From contig NZ_MDVN01000020.1 in the NCBI RefSeq assembly GCF_002741945.1, positions 372,001 to 436,000 of the forward strand: DNA of 64,000 bases. The letters are read 5' to 3'. Positions 1 through 7,192 of this stretch are shown one piece after another. How positions within the stretch are numbered: position 1 is the stretch's first letter; every line of letters begins with the position of its first letter. The notes beneath the pieces are model-generated. The model was given only the letters and a program-made list of their open reading frames with translations, was not told the origin of the DNA and did no database searches. A program made the translations under genes and the position numbers. This stretch comes from Gaetbulibacter sp. 4G1. GTDB taxonomy: Bacteria > Bacteroidota > Bacteroidia > Flavobacteriales > Flavobacteriaceae.

Positions 1-560
1 GTTAAATTATAAATAGATGCGGTTTTATAGTCTTTAAGCTCTTCACTTAAATCGCCTCCTTTCAAATATAAAATACCGTTTTTTAAATCGTGATTTTGCT
101 TTTTAGCAATTTTACCTTTTACCCAATGCACAAAGGTTGGCATTGCAGCAACGGCACGACTAATAATAAAATCATAAGTATCATTAATTTCTTCAACACG
201 GCTATGCGTAGTTTTAACATTGGTTAATCCTAAACCTTCCGTAACTTCATCTACTACTTTTAATTTTTTTGCAATACTATCAACTAAATGAAATGAGCAT
301 TCTGGGAATAAAATAGCTAAAGGAATACCAGGAAATCCGCCACCTGTACCAACATCTAAAAGTTTAGTTTCATCTTTAAATTGAATTAACTTCGCTATAG
401 CTAAAGAATGTAATACATGACGTAAATAAAGTTCATCAATATCTTTACGTGATACTACATTAATCTTTAAATTCCAATCCTTATACAGGGATTCAAGTTG
501 CTCAAATTTATGTATTTGATCTTCAGTTAGATTTGGAAAGTATTTTAAAATCAGTTGCAT
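1..560 (-). CDS. rsmG: 16S rRNA (guanine-N7)-methyltransferase RsmG, 3' end cut by window edge
   Basis: RsmG (GidB) methylates N7 of G527 in 16S rRNA using S-adenosylmethionine. Reading the minus strand from the ATG at 560 gives 186 residues with no stop before the window edge; the E. coli protein has 207, so only the C-terminus is missing. The SAM-binding glycine motif DVGTGGGFPG lies at about residues 69-78, followed by the family's PLAI segment, and LRHVLHSL at about 46-53 is also typical. A minus-strand -7 box at 578-585 leaves a leader of about 10 nt. The gene is divergent from the desaturase. Confidence 0.93.
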   Translation of the reverse strand, partial: MQLILKYFPNLTEDQIHKFEQLESLYKDWNLKINVVSRKDIDELYLRHVLHSLAIAKLIQFKDETKLLDVGTGGGFPGIPLAILFPECSFHLVDSIAKKLKVVDEVTEGLGLTNVKTTHSRVEEINDTYDFIISRAVAAMPTFVHWVKGKIAKKQNHDLKNGILYLKGGDLSEELKDYKTASIYNL

Positions 561-577
561 CTATGTTAAATTTTCAA

Positions 578-585
578 CAAAAATA
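578..585 (-). promoter_or_regulatory. Promoter -7 box of rsmG
   Basis: The minus strand reads TATTTTTG, a match to the Bacteroidota -7 consensus TAnnTTTG, 18 nt before the rsmG start. No clear -33 TTG was assigned. Confidence 0.5.
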
Positions 586-642
586 TACTTTTTATATGCA
601 TATTTTTACAAAAAAACGTTATTACTTAACTTGGTTTATACC

Positions 643-650
643 TATCTTTG
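643..650 (+). promoter_or_regulatory. Promoter -7 box of the desaturase gene
   Basis: TATCTTTG matches TAnnTTTG and lies 51 nt before the desaturase ATG. The 3' side reads into a small inverted repeat, TATACCTAT with ATAGGTATA, around 637-665, which could be an operator or part of the leader. Confidence 0.5.
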
Positions 651-701
651 TCGCGTATAGGTATAAGCTAAAATAAGTGTAGCATATTTAAAATTAATAG
701 C

Positions 702-1796
702 ATGACTAAACAAACCCTTTCTTTCTCAAGAAAAGACTCTACAAAGTTTTTTAAAACGCTTAACAAACGTGTAAACGATTATTTTAAGGAAAACAACGTT
801 AAACGCACAGGGAACTGGAAATTGTACTTAAAAGCAATTGTAATGTTTTCTTTATTAATAGTACCTGTAGTTTTAATTTTAACTAATGACTTACCTGCCT
901 GGGCTCAAATTATCCTTATGATGGTTGTTGGTGTTGGTATGGCAGGCGTTGGTATGAATGTTATGCACGATGCAAATCATGGCTCATTTTCAAGTAAAAA
1001 ATGGGTTAACAAATTAATGGGAAGTAGTATTTATATCTTAGCTGGAAACGACTATAATTGGAAAGTGCAACACAATGTATTACATCATACATATACCAAT
1101 ATTCAGGGGCATGATGAAGATATTGATGCTGGTAGAATAATCCGCTTTTCTAAACATACAAAGTGGCTAAAAATTCATAAATACCAAAAGTATTATGCTT
1201 TCTTTTTATATGGTTTATTAACTGTAAATTGGGCAATAACTACCGATTTCATACAATCGTATCAATACCTAAAAAGAAAATTAGCTTACGGTAAGCTTCC
1301 AAACCCAGCAACACAATGGACAAAGTTAATTATTGGTAAAATAGTATATTATGCTATATGGATAGTTTTACCAATATCATTAGGTTTTACCTGGTGGCAA
1401 GTTCTAATTGGATTTTTAGTTATGCATTATACCGCTGGCATCATTTTAAGTGTTATTTTTCAATTAGCGCATGTAATGCCTAATACAGAAATGCCTTTAC
1501 CAGACGAAAAAGGTAATATGAAAAATACCTGGGCTATTCACCAATTATTTACAACTTCAAATTTTTCACCTAAAAGTTGGTTAGTAGAATTTTATACAGG
1601 TGGTTTAAATAGGCAAGTTGAGCATCACTTATTTGCTAACATAAGTCATATTCATTACAGAAAAATAGCAAAAATTGTTAAAGAAACTGCAAAAGAGTTT
1701 AGCTTGCCATATAATGAATACAACACCTTTTGGAAAGCAGTCTCAGAACATTACAACCAATTAAAAGTGCTAGGGCAAAAACCTGGTCTAGCCTAA
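702..1796 (+). CDS. Membrane fatty acid desaturase (acyl-CoA/acyl-lipid type)
   Basis: Membrane di-iron desaturase that puts double bonds into fatty acyl chains, which adjusts membrane fluidity. All three histidine boxes are present: HDANH at 89-93, HNVLHH at 124-129 and QVEHH at 305-309. The last one, with glutamine replacing the first histidine, is typical of the front-end (delta-5/delta-6-like) group. Hydrophobic segments at about 44-84 and 210-260 fit a four-helix membrane topology. Length 364 is normal. The aminotransferase gene follows after 31 nt on the same strand, so they may be cotranscribed, though no functional link is obvious. The regiospecificity cannot be read from the sequence. 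Confidence 0.9.
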   Translation: MTKQTLSFSRKDSTKFFKTLNKRVNDYFKENNVKRTGNWKLYLKAIVMFSLLIVPVVLILTNDLPAWAQIILMMVVGVGMAGVGMNVMHDANHGSFSSKKWVNKLMGSSIYILAGNDYNWKVQHNVLHHTYTNIQGHDEDIDAGRIIRFSKHTKWLKIHKYQKYYAFFLYGLLTVNWAITTDFIQSYQYLKRKLAYGKLPNPATQWTKLIIGKIVYYAIWIVLPISLGFTWWQVLIGFLVMHYTAGIILSVIFQLAHVMPNTEMPLPDEKGNMKNTWAIHQLFTTSNFSPKSWLVEFYTGGLNRQVEHHLFANISHIHYRKIAKIVKETAKEFSLPYNEYNTFWKAVSEHYNQLKVLGQKPGLA

Positions 1797-1827
1797 ACTT
1801 CATATATACCTATAAACAACCAAATTC

Positions 1828-3012
1828 ATGAGTTTACTTTCAGAGAGAATTTTAAACATGTCTACCTCTGCCACATTAGCTATGGCTGCCAAAGCAAGAG
1901 AATTAAGAGGAGAAGGAAAAGATATTATTGGTTTAAGCCTTGGCGAACCAGATTTTAATACCCCAGACTTTATTAAAGAAGCTGCAATTCAAGCTATTAA
2001 TGATGATTATAATTCTTATACGCCAGTTGATGGTTATGTTGAATTAAAAGAAGCTATCATCACTAAGTTCAAACGCGATAATGGCTTAACTTATGCATTA
2101 CCACAAATAGTGGTTTCTACAGGTGCAAAACAATGTTTAGCAAATATAGCAGGGGTTATGCTAAATGCTGGTGATGAAGTTATCTTACCATGTCCGTATT
2201 GGGTAAGTTACTCTGATATTGTAAAATTAAATGATGGTGTTCCAGTAGAAGTTAAGACCTCTATCGATACAGATTTTAAAATGACAGCTGCTCAACTTGA
2301 AGCTGCAATTACTCCAAAAACAAAAATGATTTGGTTTAGTTCGCCTTGTAACCCAAGTGGCTCTATTTATAGTAAAGAAGAGTTAAGAGCTTTAGCCGAT
2401 GTATTAACTAAGCATCCAAATATTTATGTCGTTTCAGATGAAATTTACGAGCACATAAACTATGTTGGTGGTCATGCAAGTATGGCACAGTTTGACGATA
2501 TGTATGATCGCACCATTACGGTAAATGGTGTTTCTAAAGCCTTTGCTATGACCGGATGGCGTGTTGGATATATTGGCGCTCCTGAAAAGATTGCTCGTGC
2601 TTGTAATAAAATGCAAGGGCAAATTACAAGCGGCACAAACTGTATTGCGCAACGTGCTGTGATTACAGCATTAAACGAGTCGCCATCTCGAGTACAGTAT
2701 ATGATTGATGAGTTTAAAGTACGCCGCGATTTAGTTTTGAATTTATTAAATGATATTGAAGGTTTTAAAACCAATACTCCAGAAGGCGCTTTTTATGTTT
2801 TCCCTGATGTATCCTATTACTTCGGAAAAACACTAAAAAGAAAAACCATAAACAACGCTACCGATTTTTCTTTGTATTTATTAGAAGAAGCCTTAGTAGC
2901 TACCGTAACCGGTGATGCTTTTGGAAACCCTAATTGTATTAGAATTTCATACGCAGCCTCACAAGAGCAAATTATTAAGGCTATAAAACGTATTAAAGAA
3001 GCTGTTAGTTAA
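1828..3012 (+). CDS. Aspartate/aromatic aminotransferase, class I, PLP-dependent
   Basis: Cytosolic fold-type I aminotransferase that moves amino groups between amino acids such as aspartate and 2-oxoacids. The PLP-binding lysine is K237 in the motif VSKAFAMTGWRVGY; N175 in NPSG and D204 in SDEIYEH are the expected cofactor contacts. Its 394 residues match the I-gamma aspartate aminotransferases (aspC/aatA-like). It ends at a strong hairpin terminator. The substrate range (aspartate, possibly prephenate or aromatic acids) is inferred from family only. Confidence 0.92.
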   Translation: MSLLSERILNMSTSATLAMAAKARELRGEGKDIIGLSLGEPDFNTPDFIKEAAIQAINDDYNSYTPVDGYVELKEAIITKFKRDNGLTYALPQIVVSTGAKQCLANIAGVMLNAGDEVILPCPYWVSYSDIVKLNDGVPVEVKTSIDTDFKMTAAQLEAAITPKTKMIWFSSPCNPSGSIYSKEELRALADVLTKHPNIYVVSDEIYEHINYVGGHASMAQFDDMYDRTITVNGVSKAFAMTGWRVGYIGAPEKIARACNKMQGQITSGTNCIAQRAVITALNESPSRVQYMIDEFKVRRDLVLNLLNDIEGFKTNTPEGAFYVFPDVSYYFGKTLKRKTINNATDFSLYLLEEALVATVTGDAFGNPNCIRISYAASQEQIIKAIKRIKEAVS

Positions 3013-3034
3013 ACGCTTATATTACGAAATATTG

Positions 3035-3065
3035 AAAAGCCACTAATAAAATTAGTGGCTTTTTT
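3035..3065. terminator. Bidirectional intrinsic terminator
   Basis: AAAAGCCACTAAT and ATTAGTGGCTTTT form a 13-bp stem around a 3-nt loop, with a T-run on the plus side and an A-run on the left. It closes the aminotransferase on the plus strand and the small membrane gene that ends at 3064 on the minus strand. Confidence 0.85.
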
Positions 3066-3330
3066 AATTTATTAAATAGACAAAAACTAAAATTATAATC
3101 AGTATTACTATACAAAAAATTGATATTTGTTTTACTCTAGTTTTGCGTTGCTCTCGTTTTAACTTTTCTCTTATTCTTTTAAGCTCTTGAGGTGTTGCTT
3201 TAGGAAAATCAAACTGTTGACTTTTTGACCAATCAAAACTACCTGAGGTTTTTCTAAATCTTCTGCTTTTATCAAGCATTATTGATTTGTTGTTCTTAAT
3301 TGTAGTTAAAAATGATTCCCCGAATGGCAT
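3064..3330 (-). CDS. Small tail-anchored membrane protein, paralogue of the next gene upstream
   Basis: Not recognised as a named family. The 88 residues have a basic, charged N-terminal two-thirds and one strongly hydrophobic helix at about 68-87 ending two residues before the stop, so it should be tail-anchored with the N-terminus in the cytoplasm. It aligns along nearly its whole length with the 86-residue protein encoded just upstream: shared features are KNN near the N-terminus, SGS, FPxATPxxLxxIREK and VK before the helix. The two genes are 12 nt apart on the same strand, so they are a tandem duplicate in one operon. The alignment supports the upstream start. Function unknown. Confidence 0.75.
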   Translation of the reverse strand: MPFGESFLTTIKNNKSIMLDKSRRFRKTSGSFDWSKSQQFDFPKATPQELKRIREKLKREQRKTRVKQISIFCIVILIIILVFVYLIN

Positions 3331-3342
3331 ATTACAGTATTA

Positions 3343-3603
3343 TTAGTTATACAAGAAGAATAAAATTAAGACAGTAATTATTACCCCAAATACAATTAAC
3401 AATTTTACTTTATGAACTCTATTCTGCTTAAGAATTTTTTCTCTTATTTCGTTTAACTGTTCAGGAGTAGCTGTAGGAAACTCAGCTAATTTAGCATTAG
3501 AATAACTTCCTGACAAACCTCCTCTTTCTTTTCTTTTTGATATAAGATCCCTATTATTCTTTAAAGAATTGTTTGCTGCCATCATTGACCCTTCTCCTCC
3601 CAT
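3343..3603 (-). CDS. Small tail-anchored membrane protein, first gene of the tandem pair
   Basis: The 86-residue protein has the same plan as its downstream paralogue: charged soluble part with an FPTATPEQLNEIREK motif at about 42-56, then a single C-terminal transmembrane helix ending in LYN. The ATG at 3603 was used; a second ATG seven codons in is possible. A 22-bp perfect palindrome lies 56 nt upstream at 3659-3680. Similar short proteins seem to be common as hypothetical genes in Flavobacteriaceae, but that is from memory. No function can be assigned. Confidence 0.75.
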   Translation of the reverse strand: MGGEGSMMAANNSLKNNRDLISKRKERGGLSGSYSNAKLAEFPTATPEQLNEIREKILKQNRVHKVKLLIVFGVIITVLILFFLYN

Positions 3604-3658
3604 GAGTTCTAAAATTTAAAATGAAACTATAATTAATATTTGATAAGTGAATTGACAC

Positions 3659-3680
3659 TCAATAAATTATAATTTATTGA
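3659..3680. repeat. 22-bp perfect palindrome, candidate operator
   Basis: The sequence is its own reverse complement across 22 bp, centred on TTATAA. It sits upstream of the tandem membrane-protein operon, where a dimeric repressor could bind. It is very AT-rich, and no second copy was noticed in the window. Confidence 0.45.
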
Positions 3681-3833
3681 TTCAACTCATTATGTCTAAA
3701 AGAATGCTTTGAGGTTAACTCAAAAGATTATCAGTTAACAATCGTAAAAAAACCTGCTTTATATATATGTAGCAAATTTTATAAAAATGTTACATTTTTA
3801 CAAGTATTGAGAAGTTTTTTGAAAGAAAATACA

Positions 3834-3866
3834 ACAAAAAACCATCAATTTTAAAATTGATGGTTT
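3834..3866 (-). terminator. Terminator-like hairpin with no assigned gene
   Basis: A 28-bp perfect palindrome (3839-3866, arms AAACCATCAATTTT and its complement) is followed on the minus strand by six Ts. No gene on the minus strand lies between it and 4072, so it may end an unannotated small RNA. Confidence 0.5.
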
Positions 3867-4018
3867 AAATCGAAATGTTTTGTTTAATGAATGGTAATTA
3901 ATTTAAGCCCTTATTGCCATCAAGAAACAATATACAAATGAATACTATTTATTGATTTCTACATTGTGGTTTTACCACATATTTTTCTTACATTAACACT
4001 ATACGAAAAAACAATCTA

Positions 4019-4026
4019 TACTTTTG
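4019..4026 (+). promoter_or_regulatory. Promoter -7 box of the response regulator
   Basis: TACTTTTG matches TAnnTTTG; transcription would begin near 4033, about 46 nt before the chosen start codon. Confidence 0.5.
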
Positions 4027-4078
4027 CACCCCCAACCTTTAAAAATAATGACCCTTGTAGCAAAAAAACTAGTTGTTC

Positions 4079-4735
4079 ATGAACAAAAATGGCATCAAAC
4101 TCTTAATTGTTGAAGATCATAATATTATAGCTCATGCATATGAAAACATTTTGAATGACATACCTAATATTAGCTTTAATATTTCATTTGCAAAAAATTG
4201 TGATGAGGCAATAGAAAAAGTACAGCGTATAAAAACTCAAATAGTCATTTTAGATCTTCAACTTCCAATATCAAAAAATGAGCGCTTTGTTTCTGGGGAA
4301 GATATTGGACTTTTAATTAGAAAAGAAAATCCTGATACTAAAATATTAGTATTAACTTCTATAACTGACCAAATTAGAATAACTAACATAATAAATGAAA
4401 TTGACCCTGAAGGCTTTATGATTAAATCGGATATCGATTCCACAGATTTAAAAATCGCAATAAATAAAGTCTTAAACGGTCAGAAATATTACAGTAAAAA
4501 AATAGAAGGCTATCTTGACAAAACCATTATTAATGGTATAACAATAGACAACTTTGATAGACAAATATTATATCATCTATCAATGGGTGAAAAAACAAAG
4601 GATTTAGCTAAATACATTCCGCTATCTACTCGTGCTATCGAAGTAAGAAAAACGAAGCTAAAAACCTTGTTAGACGATAAAAATGATGATAATTTTAATT
4701 TGGTGAAAAGTGCAAAAAAAATTGGAATTATTTAA
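4079..4735 (+). CDS. Orphan LuxR/NarL-type response regulator
   Basis: DNA-binding response regulator. The receiver domain (about 6-130) has the acidic pocket in IVEDH, the phospho-acceptor aspartate in VILDLQLP (about residue 59), the switch threonine in VLTSI and the conserved lysine in MIKSD. A C-terminal helix-turn-helix (about 157-205) reads NFDRQILYHLSMGEKTKDLA...STRAIEVRKTKLKTLL in outline, a divergent LuxR type. The ATG at 4079 is preferred over the TTG two codons upstream. No histidine kinase is nearby, so its partner is unknown. An overlapping short frame starts at an earlier ATG (4048). A perfect 15-bp terminator follows. Confidence 0.85.
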   Translation: MNKNGIKLLIVEDHNIIAHAYENILNDIPNISFNISFAKNCDEAIEKVQRIKTQIVILDLQLPISKNERFVSGEDIGLLIRKENPDTKILVLTSITDQIRITNIINEIDPEGFMIKSDIDSTDLKIAINKVLNGQKYYSKKIEGYLDKTIINGITIDNFDRQILYHLSMGEKTKDLAKYIPLSTRAIEVRKTKLKTLLDDKNDDNFNLVKSAKKIGII

Positions 4736-4836
4736 ATTAACATAAGAGGTTATATTACAAAAGTAATTCATAATCTATAAGTGTAACAATCTAGTAATTA
4801 ATTAGAAGTTTGGTGGTTATCTCAAAAAAGTTAATT

Positions 4837-4875
4837 AAGACCAGATTAGGTAAAAACCTAATCTGGTCTTTTATA
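4837..4875. terminator. Strong bidirectional terminator
   Basis: AAGACCAGATTAGGT and its exact complement form a 15-bp stem with loop AAAA, followed by TTTTAT on the plus strand. It lies between the response regulator (plus) and the small gene ending at 4887 (minus). Confidence 0.85.
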
Positions 4876-4886
4876 TTGGGTAAAAT

Positions 4887-5138
4887 TTAAGAATATATTG
4901 CTATAAAAATAACAGCAAAAGCTGATACTTTTAAAATAGTTTCTATACTTGAAGTAAATTGATATTGGCCGATTTTTAAACGCTGTCTCATGCCAAATAG
5001 AGATTGTGAAGTTGTATTGTTTAAATTCTTTTTTGCAAGATTTTTGTAATTAGAATTTAATAAGCCTTCTGGCTTGGCGAATTTTTCAATTGCCCTAGGT
5101 TCTGGTTCTAAATCTTCTACTTTTAATGTTAATTCCAT
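4887..5138 (-). CDS. Small tail-anchored membrane protein
   Basis: Unrecognised 83-residue protein. The first 60 residues are polar, beginning MELTLKVEDLEPEP, and a single hydrophobic helix occupies about 65-82, ending at the stop, so it again looks tail-anchored. It is not clearly related in sequence to the tandem pair at 3064-3603, although the architecture is the same. The start is preceded by an A-rich leader. Just upstream (5146-5223) is a long imperfect inverted repeat that would fold the 5' leader. Function unknown; moderately sure that it is a real gene. Confidence 0.6.
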   Translation of the reverse strand: MELTLKVEDLEPEPRAIEKFAKPEGLLNSNYKNLAKKNLNNTTSQSLFGMRQRLKIGQYQFTSSIETILKVSAFAVIFIAIYS

Positions 5139-5145
5139 GTTATTA

Positions 5146-5223
5146 TTTTTAATTGGTTTACATATACTAGACGCATAACTGAATAAAATGTTACATAGTC
5201 TTTTTTTTGTAAACCATTAAAAA
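5146..5223. repeat. Imperfect inverted repeat in the leader of the 83-residue gene
   Basis: Arm 5146-5162 (TTTTTAATTGGTTTACA) is the complement of arm 5208-5223 apart from one extra T, with 45 nt between them. The near arm ends 7 nt from the start codon at 5138, so an RNA fold or a paired protein-binding site is possible. Confidence 0.45.
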
Positions 5224-5306
5224 CCAAACAAAAAAAGGCTTAGCATTTATATATACTAATAAAAGCCAAGTTTAGAATATTTCAAAAAAAACAAAAAAGC
5301 CAAGCT

Positions 5307-5468
5307 TTATCTAGCCATTTTTTTTTCTCGTTTGTATTCGTAAATTGATAAAATTCCTGCTAAAACAAAAAGCATTACAGCTTTAAAATAATCATCGACC
5401 ATTACTACTAAGTCAATATTAACAATTAATATTACCATAACAATTGTTACAATTACTACTTTCTTCAA
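5307..5468 (-). CDS. Very small two-helix membrane protein (53 aa), TTG start
   Basis: A 53-residue frame not among the longer ORFs. It reads MKKVVIVTIVMVILIVNIDL, a short VDDYFK turn, a second hydrophobic stretch (about 31-43) and a basic end YEYKREKKMAR. The two hydrophobic helices with a positively charged C-terminus fit a real inner-membrane hairpin protein. The only plausible start is TTG at 5468; a stop lies in frame just upstream, so no longer version exists. It follows the reading frame at 5480-5578 by 11 nt. Not recognised; could also be a remnant of a longer gene. Confidence 0.45.
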   Translation of the reverse strand: MKKVVIVTIVMVILIVNIDLVVMVDDYFKAVMLFVLAGILSIYEYKREKKMAR

Positions 5469-5479
5469 TTTTTTAATTT

Positions 5480-5578
5480 TTATAAGTTAGGGTACTCCTT
5501 AGATGATTCAATACTCATCAATATTTGTACCAAAGCATGCCTCATTTCATAAAAACAAGCTTCAGCAATTGGATTTGG
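5480..5578 (-). pseudogene. Possible gene remnant or tiny ORF
   Basis: Between two in-frame stops the minus strand encodes 32 residues with protein-like composition, starting PNPIAEACFYEMRHALVQIL and ending KEYPNL. The only ATG gives 21 residues. It may be the 3' end of a degraded gene or a leader peptide for the 53-residue gene 11 nt downstream. No family recognised; low confidence. Confidence 0.25.
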
Positions 5579-5686
5579 TTAGATTTAGGCTGTGTAAAAA
5601 TAGTATTATAAAATTACAATACATAATACTACAATAATTAAACGAATAACTTATCGGTTAATTGTGAGAAATGATAAAATTATATT

Positions 5687-7180
5687 CTACCTATTACGCC
5701 AAAAGAAAGGAGTAAATAAAATAAGTACTGTGAAGAGTTCTAATCGGCCAATGAGCATTAAAAAGCTACACCACCATTTCCCTATACTGGGTAAACTAGC
5801 ATAGTTATTTACTGGTCCAAAATCACCTAAAGCTGGTCCTACATTTCCCAAACTAGACGCTGCTAAACCAATAGCAGATTTAAAATCTATTTCCATCATA
5901 GAAAAGCCTAATGCCCCAATAATAAAAGAGAGCATATATAAAATAAAAAATGCCAATACATTAAACACAATATCTCCAGATATAGACCTTTTATTATATC
6001 GCACAGGAACAATAGCATTAGGATGTAGTGTACGTTTAAATTCTAAAAATCCGTTTTTAATTAGTATTAAATGACGCACTACTTTTACACCGCCTGAGGT
6101 ACTGCCAGCCGATCCTCCAAGAAACATAAGCCCAAAAAATAAGACTACTAAAAATGGGGTCCACATAGTAAAATCTGCAGTAACAAAGCCAGTAGTTGTA
6201 ACTACTGATATTACTTGAAACAACCCATGTCTAAATGCACTTTCTGCTTCTCCCCAAACCATAGGATGGTTTATAGTAGAAGCTGCAATATCTGCTCTAA
6301 AATAAATAATACATGCCGCTATAACAGTAAAAACAACAATGAATTTAAAATAAAGTTTAAACTCTTCGTCGTGTATTATTTTCTGGATTTTTCCTTTGAA
6401 GGCAAAATAACTTAATACAAAGTTAGTGCCAGCTAAAAACATAAATATTATGATTATGTATTGAATAATAGGCTCATTGTTCCAATGAGCTACACTTGCA
6501 TTTTTTGTTGAAAACCCACCAGTTGATAAGGTACACAATGCATGATTAATAGCATCAAAAAAGGACATGCCAGCAACCTGTAACAATATGGTTTCTGCAG
6601 CTGTATAACCAAAATAAATTAACCATAAACGTTTTGCCGTATCGGTAATTCTTGGGTGCAGCTTATCGGCACTTGGCCCTGGAGCTTCGGCCGCAAACAA
6701 TTGCATACCTCCTATTCCTAGTAAAGGCAATATAGCAATAGCGAGAACTATAATACCCATTCCTCCAATCCAATGTGTTAAACTACGCCAAAACAAAACA
6801 CCTTTAGGGACTGCCTCAATATCGTTTAATATACTTGCTCCTGTTGTTGTAAAGCCAGACATTGTTTCAAAAAAGGCATTAGTAAAACTCGAAATACTTC
6901 CTGTAAAAACATAAGGTAAAGTACCGGCTAAAGCCATTATAATCCAACCAAAAGTTACAACTATATAACCTTCGCGCTTATTCATTTCTTTTTGATGACG
7001 TCGCGTAAATAGCATGACCAGAGCACCTATTACTAGTGTAACTATGCCAGCTAAAAATAATTGAAGTGTAACTCCATCTTTATAAATTAAACTAATAAGT
7101 GATGCGAGTAACACAAAACCACCATTAAATAATAATAGGAGCCCGAAAAAATGAAAAATGATTTTGTAGTTTAACTTCAT
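5687..7180 (-). CDS. trkH: TrkH family potassium uptake protein
   Basis: Ion-conducting membrane subunit of the Trk/Ktr K+ uptake system. The 497 residues contain the four-fold repeated membrane-pore-membrane units of the superfamily; pore glycines are visible in TTTGAS (about 111-116), STGG (about 219-222), TTTGF (about 327) and SSLGNVGP near the C-terminus. Several predicted membrane helices cover the whole protein. The gene follows trkA by 12 nt on the same strand, so pore and regulator are made together. The number of residues and the motif set are normal. Confidence 0.93.
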   Translation of the reverse strand: MKLNYKIIFHFFGLLLLFNGGFVLLASLISLIYKDGVTLQLFLAGIVTLVIGALVMLFTRRHQKEMNKREGYIVVTFGWIIMALAGTLPYVFTGSISSFTNAFFETMSGFTTTGASILNDIEAVPKGVLFWRSLTHWIGGMGIIVLAIAILPLLGIGGMQLFAAEAPGPSADKLHPRITDTAKRLWLIYFGYTAAETILLQVAGMSFFDAINHALCTLSTGGFSTKNASVAHWNNEPIIQYIIIIFMFLAGTNFVLSYFAFKGKIQKIIHDEEFKLYFKFIVVFTVIAACIIYFRADIAASTINHPMVWGEAESAFRHGLFQVISVVTTTGFVTADFTMWTPFLVVLFFGLMFLGGSAGSTSGGVKVVRHLILIKNGFLEFKRTLHPNAIVPVRYNKRSISGDIVFNVLAFFILYMLSFIIGALGFSMMEIDFKSAIGLAASSLGNVGPALGDFGPVNNYASLPSIGKWWCSFLMLIGRLELFTVLILFTPFFWRNR

Positions 7181-7192
7181 TAAAACGCAGTA

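Larger units (their letters stand above)
3604..4078. other. Long divergent intergenic region with inverted repeats
   Basis: This 475-bp gap separates the tandem small-membrane-protein genes (minus) from the response regulator (plus). It contains no convincing reading frame. It holds a 22-bp palindrome (3659-3680), a weaker 6-bp repeat pair around 3708-3724, a terminator-like hairpin (3834-3866) with its T-run on the minus strand, a small hairpin TGTGGT/ACCACA at 3965-3979, and the response regulator's -7 box. A minus-strand small RNA ending near 3834 is possible. Confidence 0.5.

Noticed and set aside
2434-2774. Antisense frames inside the aminotransferase gene
   Set aside because: They lie entirely within a strongly conserved gene on the other strand and show no protein-family features; the same holds for the many other short frames opposite trkA, the dcw genes, prc and the POT transporters.
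3783-5196. A shared AAAATGTTACAT string at about 3785-3796 and 5185-5196
   Set aside because: Only 12 nt of AT-rich sequence, at different distances from the genes; two matches are not enough to call a regulatory site.
5263-5306. Repeated AAAAAGCCAAG strings downstream of the 53-aa gene
   Set aside because: Two short direct repeats in A-rich sequence without pairing or coding meaning; insufficient to call a repeat element or terminator.
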